DNA from: Pocillopora verrucosa
Taxonomy: Eukaryota > Cnidaria > Anthozoa > Scleractinia > Pocilloporidae
Direction: 5' to 3'
Assembly (NCBI RefSeq): GCF_036669915.1
Contig: NC_089313.1
Location: forward strand, 8,836,193-8,900,192
DNA: 64,000 nt
Part shown: piece by piece, positions 10,895-23,458 of the stretch
Layout: each line of letters opens with the position of its first letter
Position numbering within the stretch: position 1 is the stretch's first letter
The notes under the pieces: model-generated
The model's database searches: none
Told to the model about the DNA's origin: nothing
What the model saw: only the letters and a program-made list of their open reading frames with translations
Translations under genes and position numbers: made by a program

Positions 10895-13791
10895 TTAGAC
10901 TGAAAGAATGTCATTGATCTTACGTTTAAATACTCCCAGAGACTCTGTGTTCCTTATATCGCATGGTAGACTGTTCCATAATGTGGCGCCATTGTAGCTA
11001 AAGCTTTCGGTAATAATTAGTGCGCGGTAAGGGAACATTGAGCTTATTTTCAGAGTCCCTTAGGTCATAAGCAGAGTCACGCCACGTAAACTTTGAACAC
11101 AGATACTCTGGAGCTAGCCCGTGCAGACATCTAAACATCATGGTGGCTTTGTGGATTTCCTGCTGGCGTGTAAGATTTTTCCACCTTAAAAACTCGAGTA
11201 GCTCAGTTGCATCAGCATCATAGTTAGAGAATGTCAACACACGGGCTGCTCTATTCTGCAATTTCTGCAGTTTGTCTTGTAGCGTTTTCCCATAGTTACC
11301 CCAAACAATGTCACAATAATCAAAGTGAGGTTTTACTAAGGCTTGATAAACGAGATGTAAGGTTGATGCTGGGATCAAGTGCCTAATTCGCTTTAGGGCC
11401 CCGATACCAGAGGCGATCTTTTTGGTTAATTTTTCGATGTGACCATGCCAATCGAGTTTATCGTCTATTATTACACCAAGCGATTTCGTAGTTGTAACCT
11501 GGCTCACTTGAGTATTGTTCATTGTAATTGTTGGTGAAGCTGTGAGAGTATTCAGTCTCTGCCTCGACCCTATTAGCATGAATTCGGTTTTGGTCATGTT
11601 CAATGTAAGTTTGTTTGCTTGTAGCCAGTTGAAAACGTTTGCTAGGTCTTCATTTAGACAAAACTGAACATTCTCAAGATTACTGCCCGCATATGTAAGG
11701 TGCGTGTCGTCAGCGTACATTCTTGGTTTACAATTTGATAAGCAATTTGGAAGATCGTTAATATATAATAAGAACAATAATGGACCGAGGATGGTCCCTT
11801 GAGGGACGCCGCATGTCAGTGAGTAGCTATTGGAAAGCGACCCGTTCACAGAGCATTTTTGTGTGCGGTTTTCTAGATATGACTGAAACCATTTGAAAGA
11901 TTTGCCATGTATACCATAATAGTTTAGTTTCGATAGAAGAATCGGATGATCAACAGTGTCAAAAGCTTTCTTCAAATCCAGAAAAATCACTCCATTGATT
12001 TTCCCGTTATCAATATCATATGCCCAAGAATCTGTCGCTTCCAACAAAGCTGTTACAGTTGAATGATTAGCACGAAAACCTGACTGGTTTTGACATAGAA
12101 TATCGTGCTCTTTCAAATAGGCATATAACTGTTCATAAACTACCTTTTCAAACGCCTTCGCCACTATTGGAATCACCGATATTGGGCGGTAATTGTTTAC
12201 ATCACCGCGGTCACCCTGTTTATAAAGAGGGGAAACCCTTGCATATTTCCAGTCATCTGGGAACGTCCCTTGGTTAATAGATTGATTGAAAATATCACAT
12301 ATCGCTACACAAATAAGATCAGCACATTCCCTGACCAACCTAGCAGATATTTTGTCAAGGCCCGTTGCCTTTGACTTGTCTAGTTTATTTAAAAGTGAAA
12401 ATACTTTATTTGGATTGGTGGGTTGGAGCTTAAACCGTTTATCTGTAGCGGTAAGATATCTTTGATAGCCACCACTATCGCAATTTATCTCACTGGCAAA
12501 GTTTGGACCAATATTAGCAAAGTGGTTATTGAATTCGTTTGATAGCTCCAACGGATTAGTTATCGTTAATCCGTTCACTTTTAGTGACACCACTGACGTT
12601 TTCCCAGATTTTCGAGAGGTTAGCTCGTTTATAGTCTGCCAGGTCTTTCGGGAGTCGCTGGTGTGCTTATTAAAACTATTTTGGTAATAAACTAGCTTAG
12701 CTGAGCGTATTTGCTTATTGGTTATATTTCTTTGTTTGTTAAATAATGCCCAATCGTTAGGATCATTTGTCTTGCTAGCTTTGATTTTTAATATGTCTCT
12801 ATTATGCATAGAGTCTTTCAATTCAGAGGTAATCCATGGAGAACTCCTTGAACGAACACGCATCGTTTTCAGTGGGGCATGTTTGTCAGCAATAGCTAGA
12901 AATGTACATTTCCATTGCTGCCACATCACGTTTGGGTTGGAAGACTCATACATTATCCCAACATTGAGATAGGATGTGATAACGAAAATTTTGACGATCG
13001 AAATTTCGGAAATTTCTATATGTAATAGAATTATGTCCATTAGACATTCCGTTCTGGGCAAGTTTTCTATATACATACACCATGCTATGATCACTTATCC
13101 CGATGTGACATACTCCCGAACAAACGATCTTATCTGAGCAGTTGGTATAGATTAAATCAATTAGAGTTGAAGAGGTGGGTGTTATCCTTGTCGGTTCAGA
13201 GATGAGCTGCTCGAGTCCGTAGACATCGGCAATACTCCTTAATTTGGATACATCATTGTCATATCGAGTATTGATCATATCACAGTTCATGTCTCCCAGT
13301 ACAAAAAATTCTACATTTTCACTATCCAATTTTCCAATTAGGGATTCAAAAGGTGAAAAAATGCCAATAGGAGAGTCAGGTGGTCTGTACCAAGTAACAA
13401 TCACAAAAGGTTTTGAATTTGGCTTATGGATTTCCAAGCAAAGATTTTCTAATGCATCCATATGTAGGTCATTTCGTACAGTAAAGTTGATTGAGGTTTT
13501 TACATAGAAGCATACCCCTCCGCCGGATTTTGTAAGTCTATCGCGGCGAATTATTTCGTATCCCGAAATATGAACTTCATGATCTCGAATACTCTCGTTC
13601 AGTTTCGTTTCATTTATGGAAACAATATCGATATTGTCTGCGAATAGGATTCTTAGCTCGTCTATATGTGTTGTTAATTGATTAATATTGAGTGATGCCA
13701 TTTTAAAACCGCGCAAAGGAGGAAATAGTGAGATAGATTTTTCGGCTCTCTGGTTGCTTAATCGGTCCCGCACGGCATTGACGGAAAACAC
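10895..13791 (-). pseudogene. ORF2, EN and reverse transcriptase of the inner element
   Basis: The EN domain (13791 down to about 12960) shows INETKLNES, a GGVCFYVKT loop, VTWYRPP, GDMNCD and the catalytic SDHSMVY motif. RT follows to about 10998: KATGLDKIS, YRPISVIPIVAKAFEKVV, QSGFRANHSTVTALL, DLKKAFDTVDHPILL, CGVPQGTILGPLLFLLYINDL and the catalytic MYADDTHL. The C-terminal tail (SYNGATLWNSLP) continues in another frame to a TAA at 10895-10897. At least two frameshifts, near 12950-12970 and near 11000, disable it. It is otherwise about full length, so it is fairly young. The product would nick target DNA and reverse-transcribe its RNA in the nucleus. Confidence 0.9.
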
Positions 13792-13797
13792 ATTATC

Positions 13798-14197
13798 TCA
13801 TTCTAGGTGCGATTTAAAATTGTTATAAAACTGCTCATTACCTTTAAAATTTAAGTGCAGTCCATCTTTGTTGAGTACGCTATGAGATATGTTCTCATGA
13901 TGGGTTAATTTCCATCCATTTTGATGGCAGAACTTCTTTAGATACTTGTTGGCTGTTTTCACTGCCTGGTCAAGCTTATCTTTTCTGCATACAAGCTCCG
14001 ACAGCGTGACTATAGTATCGCAGGTGCCCTCGATCTGCCTCGCGAGATCCACAATCGATTCCGCAACAGCCTTTGGTTCCCTGGTTTTAAGATCATTAGT
14101 CCCAATGTGTAAAATCGCTTCTTTGGGCGAAGGTTCTAGATTTGGCTTGAGATAGTGATTCATGGCCGTTGTCGTAGCGCCCGAGAAAGGCTTGACT
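13798..14197 (-). pseudogene. ORF1, SGNH-hydrolase-like domain, 5'-truncated
   Basis: The frame reads FSGATTTAMNHYL, then the block III motif HIGTNDL, and ends with the Asp/His block KDGLHLN before a stop at 13798-13800. These are the SGNH (GDSL) hydrolase blocks. The first block with the catalytic Ser (GDSI in the 36-kb copy) is missing because the insertion is truncated near 14197. Esterase-like ORF1 proteins are known in CR1/L2-type elements, where they may bind RNA or lipid; the role here is inferred. ORF2 starts immediately downstream. Confidence 0.75.
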
Positions 14198-14204
14198 ATA
14201 ACCC

Positions 14205-14915
14205 TATGGCCCTAGAAAGACCAAAGATATGTGGATCACCTTCAAAAAGTCCTGTCCAATTCCTGCTCCTATTAATATCGGGCCTACTGAACTGGAGAGG
14301 GTTTCAGAGTTTAAACTACTGGGTGTATATGTACAGAACGATCTCAAGTGGAATACACATGTCTCAAGTATTGTCAGCAAAGCGTGTAAACGGATCCACT
14401 ATCTTAGGGTCTGTAGAACAGCCCATCTCCCCAGGGACATTGGCCTTACAACTCACATCTCTAGGATTAGACCTGTTTTGGAATATGTCTCGCCTGTCTG
14501 GGGAGGGCTGCCCATTTACCTCGAAGAAGATCTACGGAGAGTGCAGAATAGATGTCTAAATGTCATTGGTCTCACTAAGGATACTGTTGAGTCACTTGTA
14601 ACTAGGCGTCAGAATTTGACGAGGAAAGAATTTAAACGTATCCTAGAATCTGAAGCACATCCTTGTAAACGTTTTTTAGAAAAGCCAGTGGATCATGGCC
14701 ATAATCGAAGATCTTGTAAGACTAACCCAGCGCACCTCAGAATACCTGTATCACGCACTGTTAGGCACAAACAATCATTTGTTCCTAGAGGTGCTAAACT
14801 TAACTTGATTTGATATGTATATATAATATGTAGTGTTTTGAATTTTTATTGTAATATTACCGTAATTCTTATCGCCAAAGGTAACGAATAAAGGTTATTA
14901 TTATTATTATTTTAA
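14205..14915 (+). pseudogene. Outer non-LTR retrotransposon, 3' part
   Basis: This continues the RT of 9150-10745 after the nested insertion. It reads PRKTKDMWITF, then the thumb/connection region (FKLLGVYVQNDLKWNTHV, RPVLEYVSPVWGG, VQNRCLNVIG) and ends at a TGA near 14811-14813. A short 3' UTR and a (TTA)n tail at about 14896-14911 finish the element. The frame is intact in this part, so most of the damage in the outer element lies upstream of the insertion. Confidence 0.85.
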
Positions 14916-15335
14916 AAAAAAATAGGATTGTCGAAATGCTTAGTCAACCAAATCTCTAATGTAAGGCTACCCTTATCTTATGTTAATGTAACCAAATCAT
15001 AGTTGATGAAGCGAGAATAAATCTAGAAACATTTGTTGAACAAAGCGTTGTTGTTGTCATTCATTTAAGTACTTTGAGACTACTTGCAGTTGGAGTGACC
15101 GTTCTACTTTTAAAAAAGGAAAAGCAGATCTTGCTTGTACGAGACTTTTCTAAAAACTGTCAAAACTGAATTCTAGAAATGTTTTTAGAATGAAATACTG
15201 CTAAAAGCAAGTTTTTCGAGGTTTTCGCAGAGCGCGTTTGTTATCACTTTTTATTTGTTCCTTTTGTCTTTTACCTCGCGCGTGGCATCTAAGGAAGGTG
15301 TGATTTTTTTTTCATCGCTTTAAGATGTGAAAAGA

Positions 15336-16772
15336 GTGGGAGAGTATAGCAGGTAATTTAAGCGATTGACGAAGGGCTAACACTCGAAACGTCAACTTTT
15401 TTACTCTTTACGGTGGCCAGTTTACATTTTCAATTGAGTTGTTAACACTTAATTACCTGTTTTTAAATTTGTCTAGTGTTTTCAAAGCGCCTTAACGTTA
15501 AATTGTCACGACAGGATTTCAATTGAGTTTCTATTAGGAGGCGGTCTATAGCGCGAAAGAAAATTATGGGAGGCGATTGCGCAGCGCTTTATGCAAACTA
15601 AGAAAGTAGGATAACTTTCGTAGCGCGAAATTTGATTGCCCTAAAAATTGGTAGATGAATCTGACAACGTCAGTGACGTGATTGAATACACGTAACCTGT
15701 TGAGCAAAAAAAAAAGAAAGAAACTAGCAGAACATGACGATGCGAAAAAGGATGAATAGGTATCAATTAGATGTCGGTTTGTGTAAACACAAAAAAATTG
15801 TGGGAGGAGATTATTCAGTTTTTCTTGCTTACGACGCGCGAAATTTAAATAAACTCGGATTGAACAGTCGAGTCAAATGGGAGAAATTGACGAGCGTATG
15901 CGACTATTTCCACTCGCCATTGTTTTTTTTAACTCCTTCGTTGAATTGAAATACGGAAAGAGAATGATACCCGTAAAACTACATGAATTAACGACGCGCG
16001 AGGCTTCGAACGTTATTACCAGGTTTAAATCACACGCTAGAGGAAGGAGAATACGAACCTTTTTATGCACATCGGGAACAAAATCTCATTCACGCAGCGC
16101 GAAATTTAAATACACGCACATTAAACAATCGAGCAAATGACGATAGTCTTCTATATGATTCAACGGCGTGGTAGGCTTCGGACGTTAATACCAGGTTACA
16201 CATGCTCTCATCACCTTTGTATCGTACAGTGAGCCTCTAATTGAATATATCTTTCGCCAGTTGTAGGCAATATAAAGGTAAAAACGGTGGCACCTCTTTA
16301 CTTCAGATACGAAAGCTACAGTCGCCCCACCATCCACCCCACCGTGACTATTTGCATCCTAACAAATCTACCAGAATCACCCCCACGGGGAGGATTTGTC
16401 TTATCATCAGTTTTGCCGATGGTTTAAATCTGCCGCTCGTATGATAATCAGAAATTTTGAAAAATCCCGCGTGTATTTTAAAGCTGTTTCCGCCATTGTT
16501 CCAGAGTAGCCATATACGGTCATTGTTAATCGTTAAACAAAGCCTGCTCAACTTTAGCAGGTAATTTAGTGTTAACAACTGGGTTGAAAACGTAAATTAG
16601 CCACCGTAAAGGGTAAAAAAGCTGACGTTTCGAGCGTTAGCCCTTCGTCAGAGGGGCTAACGCTCTGACGAAGGGCTAACGCTCGAAACGTCAGCTTTTT
16701 TACCCTTTACGGTGGCTAATTTACGTTTTCAACCCAGTTGTTGACACTAAATTACCTGCTATACTCTCCCAC
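15336..16772. mobile_element. Candidate TIR element about 1.44 kb with internal foldback
   Basis: Bases 15336-15360 are exactly repeated in reverse complement at 16748-16772 (25 bp, starting gtgggagagtatagcagg). Each end continues into a related longer sequence containing 'gacgaagggctaac' and 'cgaaacgtca'. The interior holds diverged repeats, for example 'gcgcgaaatttaaata' at 15837 and 16097, and 'ttcgaacgtta' or 'ttcggacgtta' with 'taccaggt' at 16006 and 16179. No transposase is present, so it would be non-autonomous. An alternative is two independent copies of a smaller repeat flanking unrelated DNA. Confidence 0.55.
16557..16759. repeat. 94-bp inverted repeat (foldback) with 15-base spacer
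   Basis: The left arm 16557-16650 and the right arm 16666-16759 are reverse complements with one mismatch seen (gttaac versus gttgac). A single diverged arm of the same repeat occurs at 15349-15460. It would form a very stable hairpin as single-stranded DNA or RNA. Confidence 0.85.
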
Positions 16773-16984
16773 CGACGCAGCACCAGTTTCTTTAGAAACT
16801 TACCCCTTTATTCACTGCTCAACTTTAGGCTGATTCGCTTTTCTTGATACGTCTTGAACGTATTTGATAATTGATTAGTTCCTATTCTCAGTGATTTTGA
16901 TAAATACTTTTGATCACAATTTCCATTTTTCCTAATCCCAAATTCGCAGTAACAGAGTTTAATAGAGGGTCTTGATAAGATTTT

Positions 16985-17125
16985 TGTGAGCCGTAAAACG
17001 GCCAAAAAATTAGCCGTTAGGCGTAAAACTTGACAAATTTTAACCGTTAGTCGTAAAAGAGTTAAACCGTAAAAAGCATTTCTAATGGCAACAATGGAAA
17101 GATATTAATCGTTAGCCGTAAAAGC
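16985..17125. repeat. Degenerate tandem motif (TTAGCCGTAAAA-like)
   Basis: The words 'gagccgtaaaa', 'agccgttaggcgtaaaa', 'aaccgttagtcgtaaaa', 'aaaccgtaaaa' and 'cgttagccgtaaaa' recur within about 140 bases. It looks like a decayed short tandem array, with no coding capacity. Confidence 0.5.
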
Positions 17126-20100
17126 CATGCCAACACTCCTTTGCAACCCTCTTGGTACTTAGAGGAGGCATCCAAGGGGTTCATTGGGAGATTTTGCCTC
17201 CTATCACACAGTTCATGATAATAAAACATTCTGGCCGGTATGCCCTTAAATTCAAATTTGACGAAACTTAAAACCCCCCACCCCTCCCATTTGAAAAATG
17301 TTCCCAACGCCTCAGATTCTAATAAATAGAATATAATCTGTGAAATATTTATGGTGTAAACTGGATGTGATAGCAAACAATTACAGTAGAACCTTTTAAA
17401 AGTCAGTTACTTACCACTAACTTAGGACATCATATAATTCTAGAGGGTCTCAATGGGGTTAACCGATAGCCATGATTAAAGACAAGGAAGAACGTAAGCC
17501 ATATATAATTTTTATCATTCGAATCATCGCTTGGTGTTAGTGCCCTCTAGTTGCAAGTTTCTTGCGATTGTCTGAGGAAAAGAGGAAACAAAAAGGTTGA
17601 ACAGCGCGAATTGCCGTTGGGAGTTTCAGGAAAGTCCCTTCCAGATGTGCGGATCCTACAACGTAACTGTAGTCCAGTCCATTTCCCACACCTCTCTCCC
17701 CTCCTCAAAAGAAATATGAAGGACTATTAAGCATAACTATTGATTATTACTGAAAGTCAAGCTACCTCCTCATTTACTTGTTACCATATTTCAGTCACTG
17801 GATTAACGCCTTTCAAGGTAAGACCAGTGATGTGGTTATTTTTGAGCAAATTACCGACCCACTCGGTCCGTTTTCTTTTTCTTTTTCTTTTTTTAATACA
17901 TTATAACAGTTAGTATTTTTTTAATTAGATCGTGCAAATCACACTTGCAACAAAATGAAAAGTTCATCAGTGAGTACAATGGGTCAATTTTCACGCATAG
18001 ATAGCTTACTGTTTAAAGACAGAAGCTTTAGTTGTACTCATCGATCTCGTGATGTAAATCCAACCGTTCCAAAAGGGATGACGCTGAAGCTTAAAGTTTC
18101 CGGTTGAATGTGTCATTTTGGATGCTCAAATCCATAATTAGTTAGAAAAGTGCGACGTGCCAAACCGAATTACAGTCACTTAGTTTTTTTTAGTTTTTGG
18201 CTTCGATCATGCAAACCACACCCGCTAGAAAATGTACAGATTACGAAGACAATGAGTCTATTATCCCACAAATAGTGTAGATATCCTGGCGGCTGAAATT
18301 TTTTGGCCACGTTTTAGTAAGTTCCAGAAGAGAGTGCAGTTCTAGTTTGTAACGCTTGAAACTCTAAAAACCTGTGGCAGCACAAAGAGTCCCTTTTAGA
18401 GAAAACTAAGGAGAAAAATAGTCACACATCCCATACCAAAAAAATTGATTGAATTTCTCCCTTTTCATATTTAAAATTTCAATCCTTAAACGCACTTCTG
18501 ACTAAACTTGGCATGCTCCACGGATATCAGCGAATGAACATCTACATTCAAAGCTCATTTGGTGGCCACATTGAATTCCACCAACTGAATTCCAACGTAA
18601 TTTTATAAATATAAATTCGTGGATAGAAAAGCTAACGCAACAGTCTTCATTCTGATCGGCAAGCCCTTCACTGAACTGACACAGAACTTGTCCTCAGTGG
18701 TTATGAAGTTAAACAGTAAATTATTTCGATATCTCCAATTAACCTCTCTTTTCCTCGGTGAATACAACTGTTGATCGTGGAGAAAAGGTAATCAGATAGG
18801 GCTGTGGCCCTAAGTTAAAAAGCGAGTGAGGAAGGCGAAATAAAGGAGTGCAAGAAATGCACAGTTATAATCTCGAATACCAAGCAAACCACTGAGAGAT
18901 GGGTAGGGTTCAGAGGACGATGATATTTTCGTACCTTGATTTTTCTCGCATTTTGATTCCTGTTATCCTTGATTTTTTTCTAGCCAGGCATGGGAACCTT
19001 TGCAAAGGGGCTTAATGGAGGGGAACTCAACTTACATTTCCGATCATGAGAGATTTCAAGTATCCTAGGTGTTTCAAAAATTAGGGCAATACTTTAGCAA
19101 TTTGCAAATTTTGCAAACTCTTGCCTTCAATACATCACATAAATCCGATATAGGGTTTGTAAGATTTGATATCAACGCATGAAGTTTTGCTATTGGTTGG
19201 TTTTAGAGGGGTACATTATCACTATACTGTACTTGTTCCTTCTTCGGGAGGAGTGCCAAGGGCTTGTGGCGAATTCTTTCTTCTGTATGTTGAATCATTC
19301 CATTTCCATGGTATCTTTCAAGACCTCAGCTATTTATGCAATGTAATATAAACGTTTCAGTTGGCTGAGAAGAGTTTATAGGTGAACTAGCCCAGAAGAA
19401 ACTACAGCATAATGAGCTAATCGTTTGGAAATATAACATTTGATTGAAAATTCACACTTAAATAACTAATAAAATTGTTTCGGATCTGTAGTTCAGAAAT
19501 CCTCTGATCTTCGGGACAAAAATGGCAGCGATAAAAGGTTGATAAATGTTTTTTGCTCTCATCATTAGTAAAATATGTTTATGAATTCACCTCTTCGATG
19601 AATCTATGTTGAAGATACTAAGAAAGTACCTATAATCTAGATAAGGAGATGGAAATACTCAGATGTATCATAAAGTTATTATGCATGATGTGTTTTCAGG
19701 ATCGATCGCCTGGAAGAAGCTCTTGAGTCCAACATTTAACAACAATTGAACTGCAAGTAATCTTTTTAGTAATATTAATTAAGTAATTAGACTTAGGGAG
19801 GGTAAGATTTTCGAAAAAGCTTTATCTGATGCTGATTAATTCTATAAAAGAATAGTTGATGTGAATCAGTCCTTGCCAATTACCAAGTGAGTACATTTTT
19901 TTGTTCTGCTTTCACCAGTGAAAAACGTTGGTCGAAGCCGCGAGCTTACCGTCTCTCTTCATTTGGTGGCCTTTACTACTAGCCCGCCGCTAAATGTTGA
20001 TGTAGCTGCAGAATCGTAGTTAATCTGGTTTCAACCTCCTCTAGGTGCGTTCACCGCTGGGTTTCACAAGCACGCGTTGGTCGCTTGTGTTACGATATGG

Positions 20101-23100
20101 TTTAATACAACCGACTATAAAACTTTCGTGACATCCTCTATTATTGATCTTCACTCCTCCATTCTCTTTCAATTTTCCTCGTTGAAGCTCACAAGAACTC
20201 ACGTCTATTACCTATTGAAGAAGCTTTTAAAATTACTGATTGCGGTTTGACTCATGAGCATGTTTATATCATGATGTTTATTTCTATTTCCCACATTTTT
20301 ATTACTCCAGTAAAACAACTGAGCTGCCAGAGGATGAACAACGTGAACAGCCTCGTGCGATAACTGCTTCAGGAGTGGTCGTGGCAAGTGAATCGCCCAC
20401 GGTAATCTGGTCATAATTTTTTTTAATGCCAACCAACAAATTGATCTTTCATGGCAAACTGCAGCTTCATATAATAAAGGTGTTCGTTGCTCAGTTGATG
20501 ATAGCGCCCAATCAATATCTGGGAAATAAATAATACACACAAAATTAAAATATTTCTGGCGGCTTCAATGCGTATACGTTACAATTTGACTGAGTATTCA
20601 TCGTTGTCAGAGTTATTCAAATGACTAGTTAGCGCATTTGTTCTGGCCCTGTGTGTAGTGAAACTAGTTTCAGTTTAATTTGCTTGCGATCGGTCCTTTA
20701 GGTTACCCGTTAAAATCTCTACTCTTTACTTTTCGTTGTTGCTTTTAGAAGGTTTGAAAATACTGTCTTGTTTGAAGGCGACTCTTAGCATTTTCCATTT
20801 GATCAACAGACTCAAGGAACCATGTACCATCATTATGTCGGTGGGAACAACTGTTTGGATGTCCTTTCAAAGAAACAAAATACAAACACTGGCCAAACAG
20901 TAAGTACGTTATGAGGAAAGTTTTTCGTGATTTTGGGAAAGTGGAAGACGACACTCTGACTCCCAGGCCAGTTCGAGCTCTCAAACGTTGTCGCGTCCTA
21001 ATACACATTCCCCTTCATGACATCACAATCTCATGGTGTTAAACATCCACATTAAGAATATGGATGATCCACATTCTTAAAGTCTTCATAAAATATGCGT
21101 GTACCTAACTAAAGAATTCATACGAAGTTAGTAGTCGGAAATCAACGCCAGTTTTGAATCGACGTAAGGCTTACATATAGCTCGGCAGGATTCTTCTTTT
21201 TTCCGAGTTTAATTCTTCTTGCTTTCATTCGTCTATAGATGTCTTTGGAATTGGTGTTGCTTTGCCACTTCGCTGATAGCCAAGTTTACGGTACATACTT
21301 TGTAATGCAAATTGCAAATAGAGAGAATACATAGCCTGAAGTATTAATTCTTTTCCGTTCTTCAAGCTTTCTACCAATTCCTTAAAACGAACAAGTAACG
21401 ACTGTTATGACTTTTTTTGGCAATCAGAGTCCTTTGACAAAATTGAAGAGATACGTCTAATATCGGAATTTCTTTAGTAAAATTAAGCGCGTGCGCTCGA
21501 GCGGAGTGGATATGTTTTTATTTCCTTCGTTTGTAACTCATCTGAGACATGGTCAACTCAGAAAAGAAAATCAGAAATTGAGAAACGAATTTGCCGAACT
21601 GAAGAAACATTTATAAAAGTTAAGTGTGGAAATTGGTAACAGAACCAAAGAAAATGATCGAGCTACGGATAATCATGGCGACGATTCATCGCCAGAGAGC
21701 AAGGCCAAATCGGTTGAATTTGCATCTGCACAGTGCGATGAGCTCCAAGCATTCAGGAAATACACATCTGAAGAGGTATAGAAAAAGAAACTCAAGTTAA
21801 ATTCAATCTCTATATTCAAATGCTATATTTCTTCATTTCCGTTTTATTTCCGGTGTAATAAAACAAAGTTAGTTAAGAAAAAAAAATTGACCAGTCTTGA
21901 TTAGCAGTAACTATCCGCGGGTCAAAGCAATATCTTGTAAATATGTATGAAAAATATAATATGTACGTATGTATGTATGTATAAAATAAATACGTTGGAA
22001 CTTTTTTTCGCCGACAGACAGCACAGTTGTCTTTCGATGAAGGTGTACGTGATTTTGTTTGTTTGATTGGAATTGTACGTGGCAACAATTTTGTCAACAT
22101 ACAAATTCTGGATAGGAGAAAAGAACTGAAGCAGTAAAGCTATGATTACTTTTCAGGAACAAGGACATGCTCACTCGCAGTGAACGAAACTAACTCACAG
22201 TTACAATAATATGACTACGTGAGCAGCTTAATTACTTTTGATGGTATTGAATGATCAACGCGCATAAATATCCGGATTAAAGTTTGACAGTTGGATGTCA
22301 AACAAGAATTTCTAAGTGATATTAAGATGAAGGCTATATAGCCTTGGTTTAAAATATTTGGACCAGCTGTTCTACTGGGGGAGAATAAATTTGGCAGAAA
22401 TTAAGTTGCACCCAAAGTCAACTTCCTCATATCTTTGTCTATTTATGATTTTTCAAAGATTGCATCTGGATGTTCACTTAAAAACTTCAGGGTCATAAGT
22501 TCAGACACAAAAGATGCTTTTTTGTTTGCAAGAAGGTTGTCTCCGAATTAATGTTGTTTACACTATTTTTGTACGGTAAGCCCTTTTTGAAGTGATTTAA
22601 ATTTTAATATACATTCTGCCCAACCACTGGCTCTTTTACCTGGTTCATTACCTAACTCCATCAAAGACTATGCCGCAAGGGGGGTAATAACCTTTCGGCC
22701 ATGGAAAAATAATTAAGTATTTCATTTTCATCATCAGTTGATGGAAAACTCAGCTATGTTTGTTGATTTCATTTTCTTAAACATTATTACATTTGAGGAA
22801 ATATGTAATTAAGCTTTTACTGCCCAAGAGAATTAAATTTCCGTTGTACCTTTATAAAGATAAAAAGTTCCCTGAATGCCATTCAAAACTTGAGCATCGC
22901 TAACAGCGCTAAAGGTGCAGAGCGGAACTTACATTTCAGAGTAGATTGTCTCATTCGGTCAAAAAGGCTTAAATTGCTCAAACTGCTCATAAAATCCTCA
23001 AGGTCATCAAGGAATTTATTTCTCACTCCCTAACAGACACAAAGTTCGGAAAACCGTAGGTTAGGAGCTGGAAAAAATTTGGAATGCTGAATATGAAACC

Positions 23101-23458
23101 AATAAGGATTGACGAGGTCGTAGATCCAGGTGCAACAGTTATAGAAACATAATTAGGTCAAACAGCATAGCTAATAAATTCTATTACAAAATCAAAGGAT
23201 GAAAAAAAAAAAAAAAAAAAAAAAAGGATGTGAAACGTTCGACGTATGTAAGTAAAAACCAATATACAATATCTGTATTGGCTTCGCCGTGTTTATTTTA
23301 CATCGGGTTTATAGGAATCAGTCCTGTTAATACAAGGTTTTAGTTCTGGTACTTTTTGATCTTTTTTAAAATAGGTTAAAAAAGTTTCTAAATGAGCTAT
23401 ATGAAGAAGATGGTCCAGTTTTTTTCACAAATTCGCTTGTGCTTGCAGACTTTCAAAT
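17126..23458. other. Long region without a supportable gene
   Basis: Mostly AT-rich unique-looking sequence. Points of note: two loosely similar segments at about 17928-18000 and 18206-18275 (gatcgtgcaaatcacac versus gatcatgcaaaccacac); a short exon-like piece at 19700-19739 (acceptor tttttcag-like, then IDRLEEALESNI and TAA) that is coiled-coil-like but unlinked; an open segment at about 21628-21774 ending in a possible donor (GAG|gtatag), also charged and helical; a TATG simple repeat near 21965-21982; and an A-tract at about 23200-23224. None can be assembled into a gene model by eye. Confidence 0.4.

Larger units (their letters stand above)
10746..14200 (-). mobile_element. Inner SGNH/EN/RT non-LTR retrotransposon nested in the outer element
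   Basis: The minus-strand element runs from a truncated ORF1 (about 14197) to a 3' tail at about 10748-10785 that is rich in ATGAA/AAATA-like repeats (TCATT-like on the plus strand). It interrupts the RT frame of the outer element exactly between its MEL (10745) and PRKTKDMW (from about 14210) segments. I could not define a clean target-site duplication. The organisation, ORF1 SGNH hydrolase then ORF2 EN-RT, is the same as in the copies at 36.0-41.1 kb. Confidence 0.85.

Noticed and set aside
17062..17376. 104-codon minus-strand frame
   Set aside because: Partly built on the CCGTAAAA repeat; no domain, and composition is like the flanking non-coding DNA.
19700..19739. Possible terminal exon (IDRLEEALESNI) of another coiled-coil gene
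   Set aside because: Acceptor and coiled-coil character are suggestive, but no partner exons in matching phase could be assembled nearby.
20208..21008. Minus-strand frames of 110 and 87 codons
   Set aside because: No motif, no splice sites in matching phase and no relation to neighbours.
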